From: Sinonovacula constricta
Lineage: Eukaryota > Mollusca > Bivalvia > Cardiida > Solecurtidae
Assembly (NCBI GenBank): GCA_007844125.1
Contig: CM017558.1
Span: 29,731,891-29,795,890, forward strand
Length of the DNA: 64,000 nucleotides
Direction of reading: 5' to 3'
Shown: positions 1 through 25,836 of the stretch, one piece after another
Position numbering within the stretch: the first letter of the stretch is position 1
Layout: each line of letters opens with the position of its first letter
Made by a program: the position numbers and the translations under genes
Notes under the pieces: model-generated
The model's database searches: none
What the model was told of the DNA's origin: nothing
What the model saw: the letters and a program-made list of their open reading frames with translations, nothing else

Positions 1-490
1 AAAGATATGATCAATTAAGCTGTTAGCTATATTTCTTGTACTTGCTTGAATCTTCATAACTTTACAGGTAGATGTTTTGTCAAAAACTGTTAGGTTTAAT
101 CCGCGTGTTATTTGACTTTAACTTCGCTCTTCAAGTTTTAAAATTAGAAGATGTTTCATTTTATCGATTTGATGAATAACTCTTCTTGTCCTACAGGATA
201 ATGTTCTTGTTACAGTTCTCTTGCCAGCTCATATAAGTTGAACTTCATACATTTCTCAAATTACTATCAAAATAACAGATGTTATGCAGCAAAGTTTAAT
301 TGTCTTATTGTTTCGAACCTTTTAAACTATTGAACTCCTACTGTATTTATTTGCACTTATTGCTCAATGTTAAATCGAAACCGCACGAATGTAACAAATC
401 AGCACACTTTGTAATGCTGGCTCCACGTTATTAGATTAGTTTTTTCGCATTTAAAACCATGTCGATTTATATGCTTTCCTACTTTTGCAG
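1..490. other. Intron at the 5' edge of the window
   Basis: No exon was found before the TM exon. This stretch is AT-rich intron of the RPTP gene and ends in the tttttgcag-type acceptor region at 481-490. Confidence 0.6.
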
Positions 491-14903
<14,413 letters not shown>

Positions 14904-14993
14904 ATCTCCGCATCAACATGGCCGAGACTACTGATTGCAACACAGATACTCGTCATTAGGCACACGCCAGAAACAGAATTAACATTTTGCTGT

Positions 14994-15218
14994 TTATTAT
15001 TATTATTATTATTATTAATATTATTGCTATTATGATAATAATTATAATTATTATTATTATTATTATTATTGTTTGAATCATCATAAGTAGAAGTAGAAGT
15101 AGTAGAAGTAGGGGTAGTAGAATCATCATCAGCAGCAGCGGTAGTAGTAGTAGTTGTAGTAGTAACAGTCGTAGTAATAGTAATAGTAGTAATAGTGGTA
15201 GTAGTAGTAGTAGTAGTA

Positions 15219-15288
<70 letters not shown>

Positions 15289-15292
15289 ATAC
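14994..15292. repeat. (TTA)n and (AGT)n compound microsatellite
   Basis: About 80 bp of TTA-type repeat is followed by about 210 bp of imperfect AGT repeat. It generates a poly-leucine/isoleucine antisense open frame that is not a gene. It starts about 90 bp after the RPTP stop. Confidence 0.95.
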
Positions 15293-15654
15293 ATTTGTAT
15301 TGCATTAGTTTCCTGGATTGTAACGTTGAAAGAATGCAGTGATCACAGCGTAAGTTTAGTTCTACAGTAATATTTACAATGTTTGTGCTTGTTCAAGAAA
15401 AGACCTGGTAGTTACATTTATATGAACGACTCCTTATTGACGTATGATTGTTCTTATTACAATATTTGACAGGGTTATGTAGTAATCGAGACAATCAGCA
15501 CTGAACTGTTTTAACCGAGATGGGTTTGTATTCACAGCATGAGTATTTCATATTTAACGTTGTTACATTAAAGATTCAACAAAAGCAGTGGCGAGTATTC
15601 TAGATTTATCTAATGCCATTAATAATAATGTTATAAGTAAAAATTAAGTTACGA

Positions 15655-15755
15655 ATATGATACCCACACAGTTTTCATTTAAATCTAATATTGGATGTTT
15701 GGAAATTAAAAATATAAACAAGATCTTCTTACTAACAATGGAGTTAAAACCTAAG
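15655..15755. repeat. Dispersed repeat fragment (partner at 57717-57806)
   Basis: Shared blocks gatacccacac, gttttca, ttggatgtttggaaattaaa and tcttcttac occur in the same order in both places. It sits just 5' of the fragment at 15778-15985, so the two may be parts of one larger element. Confidence 0.7.
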
Positions 15756-15777
15756 CAATATATATACATATATAATG

Positions 15778-15985
15778 GTCAGAGGTTTTATTTTATTATA
15801 CTATTTATTGTGGCTGATCAAGGCCTTGCTTTTTGGAACATGAATAGTACAAGAGAGACCTTATCGCTCACATAAGTGTCATAGACATGTTTAAGTTATA
15901 GTAAGCAAGAAATATCAGTTATGTTTACAGACCTGAATAATTATTTATTGGGTTTATTGTCCAAGCAATATAATACAATTATTTG
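15778..15985. repeat. Dispersed repeat (near-identical partner at 63787-64000)
   Basis: Shares gatcaaggccttgctttt and a long block from ataagtgtcatagacatg through agttatagtaagcaagaaat to tttattgtcc with the end of the window. Conservation suggests a recent interspersed element. Confidence 0.85.
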
Positions 15986-16395
15986 AAGACGGTGTCCACT
16001 TAAGACAGATACAGTGCTGCATTAACTGTGTACATTTCGTGAACACCTGGCACCCAACCCAGCTCTATTGTACTGATCTATGCCCAACCAAAACTTCCCT
16101 TATATGTGCTCGGGCCTCAGCAAGGGAGCTATATCATTACAATTTATTATGTCAAGGCATGGGATCTAAGACAGGGTCTCCCTTTTGCCCTACTGTGTCT
16201 GAGTCCACCATTGTAAAAAAAGCATGCCATAAGGACCAATCCGAGTTCCATTATCTTGACACTGGGCAGACCAGTTGTATAACTATCCTTTTCACTTAAT
16301 TGACTTTAGCGAGGGAGCTATACTACTATCATATCTAATGACTTTGGTATGTCGCAGACCATGATATGATTAAACCAGGTTTCTCCATTTCGTCG
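15950..16395 (-). repeat. Interspersed SINE-like family B, copy 1 (nested or duplicated fragments)
   Basis: It carries family landmarks gggtttattgtcc, gacggtgtccacttaa, cttatatgtgctcgg, gcaagggagctat and ggtatgtcgc, plus a second agggagctatac block at 16313, so two fragments are probably nested. Related copies are at 20215-20533 and 54850-55146. Confidence 0.65.
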
Positions 16396-17515
16396 TGGCT
16401 ACCATGTCTGTTCTAGAATATACTTCTATACTTAATGTAAATCCACACAAACAACATTTGGACAGTAAGTTTCAATTTCTTTTTACTACAAAATCATAAA
16501 TGGAAAAAGTCCTACCTTCCAGCTACCATGTTTTAACAGATCAAATCCCTTTGAGCAACCATTCAATAGCTCACAATGAGTGTATCCTCGGGTGAAAGAA
16601 AAATGCTCATTTGACCAACTGTAAGTAAGTCAATTAAAAAATATCTAAGGAGAAGACATATATTTTACCCTTACCAAAGTTCAAAGAACAACACTTTCAC
16701 AAATGAAAAAATAGAACAAAATAGTCGATACTCTTGATATCAGTTGCAAGCCCTTCTAGGCAGGGCTCCCTAAATCACCTACAATTTGGTTTGATTAGAT
16801 GTATACCCTTTTAATACAACTTTCCCGTAAACTGGAAAGTCAACTTTTTCTGATTTGTCATATCTTAAAAGTATAAAAGCTATTCACATTAGTAGGAATT
16901 GATTTTTCTGGTGTAAATTATTTTTACACTCTTGGTTCCATATTAAAATCTAGAGTCTTTATCATGAAAGAACATGTTTAATCTCAACTTCAAAGTGGCT
17001 TGAACACTGTAAAGTGACAATAATAAAACAGTTCAAAGACTTTTTTTTTTTTGGCACATAATTGCACTATTTATGAATGGCACATTTATTGACATAGTTG
17101 CATGTTCAAACATGGATTGAATAACAGTAATAAGTTCGTTAATCTACTAATAAAGTTTTAAAAACTGTTTCACACCATATTGATGTACTCAACCTGAAGA
17201 CATCATACAAGGCAATATGGTCACACATCAGAATGTTTTCCATTATTTGTGTTTTAGCACATTTTATTTGTACTGTTTTAGATATAACACTGTTACACTA
17301 TTATGGTTACTATAGTTATTATTATTGTGAAGGGGGACTCCAGATAAGGTCGGGTGAGTGACCCTTCTACATGAACGTTTTCGTTACAACCAGGACTTAT
17401 ACACATGCTGTGAGCCGGCAGGTTCTCTGGAGTTGTAGCTTGTGGCGCACTCACTTGCCTACATTCAAAACCTTTTAGCCTTTGTACGTTGAATCAATGA
17501 ATCTAACAACAATCA
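16396..17515. other. Intergenic, no gene seen
   Basis: AT-rich sequence with a short poly-T. No supported open frame, splice pattern or recognised repeat beyond this. Confidence 0.5.
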
Positions 17516-17528
17516 TATATGTTCACCA

Positions 17529-17786
17529 GCGTCGGCTTGCGGATCGGGAGGTCGTGGGTTCGAACCCCGGCCGGGTCATACCAAAGACTTTAAAGTTGGT
17601 AGTAGTGGCTTCCCTCCTAACGCTCGGGGCTACGGGGACAGCATTACGCCTGACTCGTCGGTGTCAGTATAATGGACCGGCCGGGTTCAGTCCCTGGGCA
17701 TCTCATAAGTGCCCCTGTGCTGTAATGATAGAAATGTCGCTGCGCAGTATCGGCAAAAATGCCGGCTAATCCCAATCCATCCATCC
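17529..17786 (+). mobile_element. tRNA-derived SINE family A, copy 1 (5' truncated)
   Basis: Starts inside the tRNA-like head (gcgtcggcttgcgg), keeps the pol III B box ggttcgaacccc, and continues through the family body (gcctgactcgtcggtgtcag, ggaccggccgggttcag, cagtatcggcaaaaatgccg) to a short ccat tail. A perfect 13-bp target-site duplication, tatatgttcacca, flanks it at 17516-17528 and 17787-17799. This is direct evidence of retroposition. Confidence 0.92.
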
Positions 17787-17799
17787 TATATGTTCACCA

Positions 17800-19062
17800 C
17801 AACATTGTCACACAGAGAATAACAATACTGACCGTTGAAGACGGCATCTTGCTAATACATGTTTTAAGTTGTGGGGCCTGTCTTTGTATGCAAAGTATGC
17901 AAAGATCTAGGCCAAAATTCGACAGATTTTGTAAACTATCTGTGTTACTCGTTGAAATCCACGTGTTTATACATGTTGCTTATATTGTCGATTTATGTAA
18001 AAGAATAGAGACAGTTTTCTTATCTTGCTGGTAAGATGAACGTTCAGTGGAGGATTTTATTATTATGTTTTGTCATTAAACATTAAGTTTGAGTTTTCAA
18101 CTAATATAGTACGATCGAATTCAGATGTATCTTTAACCCTCTGTTTCGTGAAATGCGAATCGAACTTGCAGACTTTTTCCGGTTTGCTTCTTTGCTTAAC
18201 TTTCCCAGCCTATGTAATCAATCTATGTCAGCAGTGATATGTTGTTTACAAGCTGCACCACTGGGTTGCCTGTCTTTGGTTTCAAATCGTAGATATGGAT
18301 GCTGTTTTCTTTTCGCGTGTACTGTTGTTATTTTTTCAACTGAGATCACATTGTTAATTTCCTTTCTTCAACTGTTTGTTTTAGCCTACTGTTGTCGTCT
18401 TTTAGCTTTTCATTTTTCGTTGTTTTTTGTTTGTTTTTGTTTTGTTTTGTTTATTTAATTTATATTTGCATGTCAACAACTTTTTTTCTGATACACTCTA
18501 CCTGTTCCAGGGCAGTAACCGACGTTTTCAATAGGTTTACCGTACTATACACATTCTCTAATACCGTCATTTAAGATTTAAACACAGTCTCTTGTTCCTT
18601 TAACTTATTGCTTAAAAGCTCTGTTGTAATCATGGTTTTGAATGTTTCCTCAATATATTCTTGCGATGCGTTATTGTTTTTCATATACATCTTTTAGGGT
18701 GCCTTCCATGCCACTGTTTCCTGTCTTTCTACTGGCTTTTAGTGCTTGTCAATTAAAGTTTGTGCTGCACTCCATTCGAATGATCCATCCCTTTGTGCAG
18801 TTTGAGCGGGATCGGTGACATTTTTAACATCTACATGGGTTTTGTCGGTTGCCTTCGCTCTAGTTTTTTATAAACCGCCAGTGACGTTCCTTTTGGCGGC
18901 ATTGTAAATTGTACAACGTGGTTTGGTTATATTTTAGCATTTTACTGAAAATAATATACGGTAAAACATGAAAGGTTCAGAAAAAAATCACACACGCAAA
19001 TAGAGAAACTAAAAGCCCCAATAAAATACCCTAATGAGGGCTTTATTTCATATTATAGGGAT
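17800..19062. other. Intergenic, no gene seen
   Basis: Contains T-rich open frames around 18153-18574 with no recognisable domain. I see no supported gene. Confidence 0.5.
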
Positions 19063-19290
19063 GGGATTAGGGATGGAATTAGCCGGCATTTTTGCCGATA
19101 CTGCGCATCGACATTTCTATCATTATAGCACAGGGGCACTTATGAGGTGCCCAAGGACTGAACCGACCGGTCCATTATACTGACACCGACGAGTCAGGCG
19201 TAATACTGTCCCCTTAGCCCCGAGCGTAAGGAGGGAAGCCACTACTACCAACTTTAAAGTCTTTGGTTTGACCCGGCCGGGGTTTGAATT
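19063..19290 (-). mobile_element. SINE family A, copy 2 (truncated, minus orientation)
   Basis: Reverse complement matches the body of the copies at 17529 and 35603 (gccggctaat, gtcgatgcgcagtatcgg, cgcctgactcgtcgg) and ends in a mutated B box where tRNA-like ggttcgaaccc reads tttgaa. The tRNA-like 5' part is missing. No clear target duplication seen. Confidence 0.85.
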
Positions 19291-19317
19291 TCTGTTTTCT
19301 ATAAACAGATATTGAAC

Positions 19318-19320
<3 letters not shown>

Positions 19321-19387
<67 letters not shown>
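19321..19387. repeat. (AT)n microsatellite
   Basis: 67 bp of TA repeat directly after SINE copy 2 and directly before the 91-bp tandem duplication. Confidence 0.97.
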
Positions 19388-19391
<4 letters not shown>

Positions 19392-19572
19392 AAGTAAATA
19401 CCCGAGCAAAGTATTCGGCGTTACGATGGGTTTTCCAAAAATGGATACATTGTAAACTTGTTTAGAGGATTACTTATATAAAAAGAAAATACCCGAGCAA
19501 AGTATTCGGCGTTACGATGGGTTTTCCAAGAACGGATACATTGTAAACTTGTTTAGAGGATTACTTTAGGTA
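19388..19572. repeat. 91-bp tandem duplication, two units
   Basis: Two near-identical units, both containing acccgagcaaagtattcgg and ttgtaaacttgtttagagga, offset by 91 bp. Only a few substitutions separate them, so the duplication is recent. Confidence 0.93.
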
Positions 19573-20214
19573 AGGAGGATTTTATTTAAGGAAGGTGTAT
19601 CTATAATTCCAAAGTTAAACAAAAACAAAATACTGCGTCATAAATTGTATTTTAATCGTCGGGCTCGACTTAATTGTTTATGAACTAAATTGTTATAACA
19701 GTTAAACCATGACAATGCGTTACAATTAAGTACAGGGAGGCAAATGAGAAGATACTTAAACATAATTTAACTTTTAGTATATACAATCAGCATGGCCATT
19801 TTGTACTGTTCTAAACTAATCTTCGGAATATTAAAACGTCACTTGGTGGTTTCTCTGTTTGTCTTATGTCTCGTCTCTGTGTTTTTGTCAATTTTACATT
19901 TGCTCTGTTTGCATTTGTCTAGAGGTAGTTTAGATTAAAATCTCTTTTAGGACCTTTTCTTATTTGCTTATTGTATGCAAGTACAGATATCATTATAATG
20001 ATAATCAATCCTTTTTTAAAGTAAGATTAAACTAGCTACCTTCTTCCTTTTTAAGAAATGGAAACCGTTTCTCCAGAATACAACTCGACAGCAGAAAGCA
20101 AAAGTTAGATGTCAAATCTTAGCAAATGCATTTGAAATTTCCAAACATCCTGTATTATAACAGAACAATGTGATAAACTTGCCTTCTGTTTTAAAATGCC
20201 CCTTTATGTGGCAT

Positions 20215-20533
20215 TGTATTTTATTGTATTTTGTTTGTTTACTGGGTTTATCGTCCCATCAACAGCATTTCGGTTATCTGGAGGCTTGAAGCAGATGAAA
20301 GTCTGCCTCACCTCTGCATTTGCATGCCGTGAACACTTGACTTGCTACCATAACCAGTCACATTATCGTGACAACGGGCCAACCAGTCAACCTACCCTTA
20401 TAATTGCTTGTGAATTAGCAAGGGAGCTGGACCACTACCAGGTTTAACGACTATGGTATGTCGCGGTCCGTGATCGAACCTGGGGCCTCTCACACCTGGC
20501 TGACGCTTTTCAAATTGCGTTACCAGGACCGTG
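20215..20533 (-). mobile_element. SINE-like family B, copy 2
   Basis: Plus strand shows gggtttatcgtccc, ggttatctggag, gcatgccgtgaacacttg, tagcaagggagct and ggtatgtcgcggtccgtg. The reverse complement of the right end carries a B-box-like ggttcgatcac and a tggtaacgc A-box-like stretch, so the element is probably tRNA-derived and minus-oriented. Confidence 0.75.
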
Positions 20534-20534
20534 A

Positions 20535-20535
<1 letters not shown>

Positions 20536-20566
<31 letters not shown>

Positions 20567-20576
20567 CATTATTATT
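20536..20576. repeat. (TTA)n microsatellite
   Basis: Short ATT repeat with one interruption immediately next to SINE-B copy 2, possibly its tail. Confidence 0.9.
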
Positions 20577-20819
20577 TGTTAATTAATTATTTATTTTATT
20601 TTACTAACAAGAAGATCATAGTGTAGTATGTCAGGCAATATAACAAAGCCAATATCTGTAGAAAAGGCTAATATTTGAATAGAACTGTCAGTCAGTCAAA
20701 CGAGTAAAACATATTCTCCAAAGACACCAGAAAAGAAAACAAATACTTTTAAAACTGTTCAACCAGTTAGGGCACATTCTAAATATTGCAATTGTTTTTC
20801 CTTTTGTAAATATGAAATA

Positions 20820-21107
20820 ATGTATTCAAATACTGAAATCACATTATCACAACACAACACCATTTAAAAGAAAGTCAAAAGCTCTTGAATAGTTTAATAA
20901 TACGATTAACCATATCGACAACAGGTCGTCGCTGATTCAGGACATAAGTTTCCGGCTTCTATTGTCTCTTTCACTTTAAGAAAGACGGTTGCTAACAATC
21001 AGTTATGTCCATTATTGTTTCCTATCTATATACAATGTGTTCGTGAAGTCTTACAACAAGCTTAATTTAAGCTTTGAATGTGCTCATTTGTAACGTTTAC
21101 GTCTAAA
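20820..21107 (+). promoter_or_regulatory. Duplicated 5' flank of the lectin-EGF receptor gene, copy 1
   Basis: Blocks acaacacaacaccat, cgctgattca, aagtttccggctt, ctctttcactttaagaaag and gtgaagtcttacaacaagc recur before the true first exon at 25782 and partly at about 30320-30475. The conserved order suggests a duplicated promoter or 5' UTR. Regulatory function is inference. Confidence 0.5.
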
Positions 21108-21162
21108 ATGAGGAACATCTTTGTGATTAACGTCTTTTTTCTGGATTATGTTCATGTATATG
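21108..21162 (+). CDS. Orphan duplicate of the receptor signal-peptide exon
   Basis: ATG and 18 codons give MRNIFVINVFFLDYVHVY plus a phase-1 donor gtatgt. This matches the first exon at 25782 ([18 protein letters not shown], donor gtaagt) at the same length and phase. It could act as an alternative first exon for the downstream gene or be a relic: the aspartate in its hydrophobic core weakens the signal peptide. No other exon of a separate gene was found between the two copies. Confidence 0.6.
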
Positions 21163-21306
21163 GTATGTCTGTACGGTATTTTTGACGATGCTCCGTGATA
21201 TTTTCATGCATCTGTTTTTGCAGACTTTTTGCTTTCTTTTTGGCTCTACTTGGTTCGAAATTCGAGGTTTTCATAAAGAGACAAACAACTTTCACCGGAA
21301 TGAATA

Positions 21307-22134
21307 TAGTCGAACCTCGGCTATGCAAACTCGTTTTTTTCGAAGCCGAGGCATTATTTTCAATTATTGGCCGGTCCCGATTGTTTCCTTACATAATTTA
21401 ATGTAGAAAAACTTCGATTATTTATTTGCATTATTCGAAGTCAGGTTTGGTCCCCAACATTCAGCTTTAAAGCTTTCTTCACACATCTTATCCCACGCCG
21501 GCTCACATCATCGGTCGGCCATTGTGTATAGTCATCTGTCAAACTGCAAAGGGACTTTAAGATGGCAACATCGGTGTTTCGGTTCGTTAATTGATTGGCT
21601 GAAGTTATTAATTGGATATGACGTGTTGATTAGTTTGACAGACAGTTACAATGCACCCTCAATTAAGCAAGGTGACACTCTATTTAAAGATTGACTTGTA
21701 TTCCCTTTGCCTCACAGCGGTACTGCAGCAATCCAGCATGAAGGGGATGCCCAGATCAGCCACAATTTAATACTTCCTGATTTAATAATATGTGCTTGCC
21801 ACCATAATGCATTTATGTTGCAGTTTTTTCGACGATAATAACATCACGTTTATTCGACAATACTTAATACATACATGCATACATTTGTATCTGTTTTTAT
21901 TTTGAAAAGAGCAAAATATAAAATATGTTATTCCATTTGTTTTTCCACCAAATAAATTTTCTTATCTTTCTCTGTGAAAAATAGTATGATATATCCATTG
22001 ATTCTTGCACATTACGGCGGAGGATCAACATGGCGGACTCCTAGTTAGATATTTTAAGTGGAGGCAATTTGGATTATTCCAACCCATGCATTGTTTTAAG
22101 TAAAGGTAATCGGCGAATAATCGAAGTTCGACTG
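21307..22134. mobile_element. Non-autonomous pogo/Tigger-like TIR element
   Basis: The left end tagtcgaacctcggctatgc and the right end, read in reverse complement as cagtcgaacttcgattattc, are similar terminal inverted repeats of the cagtcgaacctcg type. A TA dinucleotide flanks both ends (21305-21306, 22135-22136), as expected for the Tc1/mariner group. At 828 bp with no transposase frame it is a deletion derivative or MITE. Family naming is from memory of TIR sequence, not a search. Confidence 0.7.
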
Positions 22135-22136
22135 TA

Positions 22137-25100
22137 TATTTATTTCATTAATAAGTATTGCATTAATAGTCTTACATTTTTTTCAAACAGTTTTGCATCA
22201 TTGTATAACCTCTGTTCGGTATTATGTCACTAGAGTATTAATTTATTTTACAGATACAATTACCTATAATTTAACGTTATACAAACTTCGTTTATCCTGC
22301 CTGTTTGAATTATTTTGTTTTGCCTTTTTCTATAACAGATTCAAGCAGTTGAATAGAGTTGATCTTCTTAAACAGTTCTAATAAATGGTAGGAATCTTCA
22401 AAGACGTTTACTTTAACCAGGAAGAATGTGACTATATCAAATTATAGTGAATATAAGTAAAGTCAACCCCCGGTCGCTCAATCACCCAAGGGATGATCTT
22501 CCAGTTCAATCGTGCTCGGAGCTCGTTCGAAGAGAAAATATTGTAATAAAATACAATTTGGATGTTATCTTACACGTTTCTGTACGTCCTTATATATTGT
22601 TGTATTTTTTTTTCTTTTGTGATTACATGTCAATTATTGTTTGTTTGATGTTTTATATAAAAAGAACAGAACATTTGAACATTTCAAACGTATTCAGTAT
22701 TTTAAATTGCAGAAGTTAAAAACGACAAAGAAATTCACAATCAAACCTTTTACAAATCAATTCCATTTTCGAAAATCGTCGAGGTCCGGGAAAGTTTCCC
22801 GCACAAAATTTACAATCACTGAAATAAGTGCGTTGGAAGTCACAATGGCTTGAAATAAATAAAAGCAGACATGTTTCCTGTTATGTTATTTGTCTACTTA
22901 TGAGACAAATATATACTTACAGTGATAAAAAACTATAATGCACTTTATTTGTTTTTATTAAAAACTGTAAACAATTTTTTATTTGTCAAAGGTATGCCAA
23001 CATAAAGTATTGTTTATTTGATCAGAGAACCGTTACTATGTCAAGAGGTTTAATCGACGAGTAAAGGAAAATGTGAAATCAATTTTAAAATGTTTTCACT
23101 TGTATATGTTACAGTGTTTATTGATATGATATACATGTATAGGTGTGCATTATGTATTTCTGTGTACGTAGTGCCGTAGTTACCATGGTAACAAACTGTT
23201 CTTTGTGAATACAGTCGATAAAGGGCCTTAACTAGGTGTTAGTGTGTTACTTTTACATGTAAGTTATACATTACATACAATTGTCACGTGCGATAGTAAA
23301 GTTTAGAACTATTTTGGTATATAAAGGAAAGTTAATTTAGTTGTTTAAATTCCATAATCTTTTCTGCGGCGTTTTGTGGCAAGGAATGTATTTCGTTGAA
23401 TAAGATAGTAATAACACGCTCTTCTTAAGTATTTTGATAAAAAGAAGACCATTTAAAATATAATATGTTTTCAAGTGAAATATATTGAATGACAACAGAT
23501 GTCAGATTCTTTTTATCAAATGATTTTAGTCGCCAATATATTATACTTTACAGTATTTTAACGACAATATTAGGTTTAATATTGGTATCAGACAATATGC
23601 ATTGTGGTGACGTGGACGACGTCATTAATCAAATTCCTGTTATAAACAAGTGTTATATAAGAAAATATGTAATGGGTGTATTTAATGGAAAACACGGGAA
23701 CTTAAGTGACCAATGTCTTTTCTTTTAAAAATGAGAAATAAGGTTTATTATGCCATTCTGCGATGACAATTTTACATTTCGATATTGTTATTTCACACAA
23801 CAGCTTTTGTTAGTGTTAGAAATACATAAGATGCCAAGATGCCCTTACTCAGCAATTTTTCAATAATGCGTTTTGAATTACTCCTTAGCATGCATTATTT
23901 ATTATTATTGCATACTTTTAAATGTAGTACACAACAACGTTAACCTGGTCTGACGTAATTGTTATCAACAGAAATAGTGAAGTGTAGTGAATAAGACAAT
24001 GTGTATGTTTTATCTTTCTGTGAATTACAAATTACATAAGATTACAAGATAGAATCCAAACTCTTCGTATATAAAACGCAGAAATGTATTTCTGCAAATC
24101 TGCTAGGACCATGGTAAGTTATAATAGATACTATAAATCACATACAGATAGTGAACGTATATTTAGGTATTCAAATTCAAAGCCTGTAGATCCATGACTA
24201 AAACAAGCAGCACAAACTTATACTAGTTATGACCTGATATGGTTTAGCCAGTTGTATTAGATTAGCACTTAGTTGATGATAAAACTATGTCTGTTAGAAA
24301 AGTAATAACATAGACATGGTTTAGGCTGATGCATAAGGGTTACACTGAGCTGATGATAAAACTTTGCTTTTTTGTTTGTCGGTTGTTTAAAATTTGAATA
24401 ATAGACCAGTTATAACCTAGACATGTTTTAGACTACTGTGTTAGGTTTACACTTAGCGGATTATAAAGTTTGTTATAGTTATACACTTATCAACAACCCA
24501 AGCGTCTTCATTGTACAGAAGTACCAATTTCTTTGTCAATGTAGTAGACATGATCTCAACCGTATGTAAATCTGCGCTAACAAGGAAGAAAATCAACAGA
24601 AAGAACACTTAAAATAGCACGCACTGAGTGTATGCACGCTCTTCTTACTGCAAGTGGTTTGTACAAAATAAGTGGGCAATTTACGGGCTGTCAACAAGGG
24701 TTAAATGAGGTTGAACGTTTAATCAGAGAACATTTTGGTTGTGTATATAGTCTTATTTTGATGGTATTTATTTAAGGACATTTTATTTTTCAAACAATTT
24801 TCTTTATTATGACGAGGCCGAGAAAAACCTTTCAGTGAGTTTACAGCCAACCAGCGATGAATAGAACGTTACACTCGCATATTTTTCCAATGCATTACTA
24901 CAACAAAGGTAGGTAAGCTCGTCTATTTCGACCCTAATTGTGCCCGTGCGCTATGTACATTGAACATTAATTTCTCGTAACCCCGGCATTACCGAAAACG
25001 AACGTGTGAAATGACCAAGCAAATATTCTTAGTGCAAGAGAGAAACGATATTGACGTTTTTGTGTTTTGTCAAACTATTTCGCTCAATCAGATGGCACTT

Positions 25101-25572
25101 GGTATAAATTCTGCTCGAAAAGACATGCTGCTTCGCCGGTAAGAGATACATAAAATATAGATATCAGTTTAGGCAAAATATTAAAAATACAAATGTTTGA
25201 TCTTAATTTGCCGAAGGGTGAATCTTTTCTTAAATTTGGTACAACGCCGGTTTTATTTTACACGTATGCTTAGAATTTAACTATTCTATCATCACCAGCC
25301 TTAAAGGAACATTTTCACAAAGTTTTAAGTTAGGCGTGAATGGTCAACATTATAATAAACTAGATAAACTAGATAAAAGGGACGCAGAAAGGCTACTCTG
25401 TGTTAGAATGCTGCTTTATGTACACTATATGTTCAGTCTTGTGTATAAAGCAGCTGTTGTTGGTACCGACAAGTTGTGTTGTTGGATTTGTATTTTTATT
25501 TAAAAAAGCAGCATTTAAAAGTCCCTGTCAATACTTTTTATCTGATTTTCAAACTGTCCTAATTTGACAGCG

Positions 25573-25574
<2 letters not shown>
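22137..25574. other. Intergenic upstream of the lectin-EGF receptor, no gene seen
   Basis: AT-rich sequence. Open frames around 22447-22853 and 23489-23728 have no recognisable domain or splice partner and are probably chance. Confidence 0.5.

Positions 25575-25609
<35 letters not shown>
25575..25609. repeat. (AT)n microsatellite
   Basis: 35 bp of TA repeat just before the duplicated 5' flank of the receptor gene. Confidence 0.95.
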
Positions 25610-25612
<3 letters not shown>

Positions 25613-25619
25613 TCAAGTT

Positions 25620-25781
25620 TAAGTACCTCTTACACTTTAAGAAAAACACTTGGTAACATTGACTCTTTTTTTTTCCTTGTTATTGTAGTTACATGAACAA
25701 TATCTATGAAGTCTTATAGCAAGCAAGTTTAATTCGTGCTTCGGATCAGGCAATTGTCATGCCCAAATAACAAAATTTAAG
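25620..25781 (+). promoter_or_regulatory. 5' flank of lectin-EGF receptor gene, copy 2 (functional position)
   Basis: Shares cctcttacactttaagaaa, atgaagtctta and agcaagcaagtttaatt with the flank at 20950-21107. It ends directly at the ATG at 25782. Conservation of this non-coding stretch between two copies suggests 5' UTR or core promoter. No TATA box is clear. Confidence 0.45.
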
Positions 25782-25836
25782 ATGAGGAGTATCTTTGGGA
25801 TTTACGTCTTTTTACTGGGATATGTCCATGTGTATG
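25782..25836 (+). CDS. Receptor exon 1: signal peptide
   Basis: ATG, then [17 protein letters not shown], hydrophobic with one N-terminal arginine, then donor gtaagt in phase 1. The start is supported by the duplicated exon at 21108 that begins at the same codon. Confidence 0.85.

Noticed and set aside
14956..15294. 112-codon poly-leucine/isoleucine antisense frame
   Set aside because: Pure translation of TTA and AGT repeats.
17482..17769. 95-codon frame with VVGSNPGR
   Set aside because: Lies on SINE family A; the same frame appears at 35614-35862 on the other strand in another copy.
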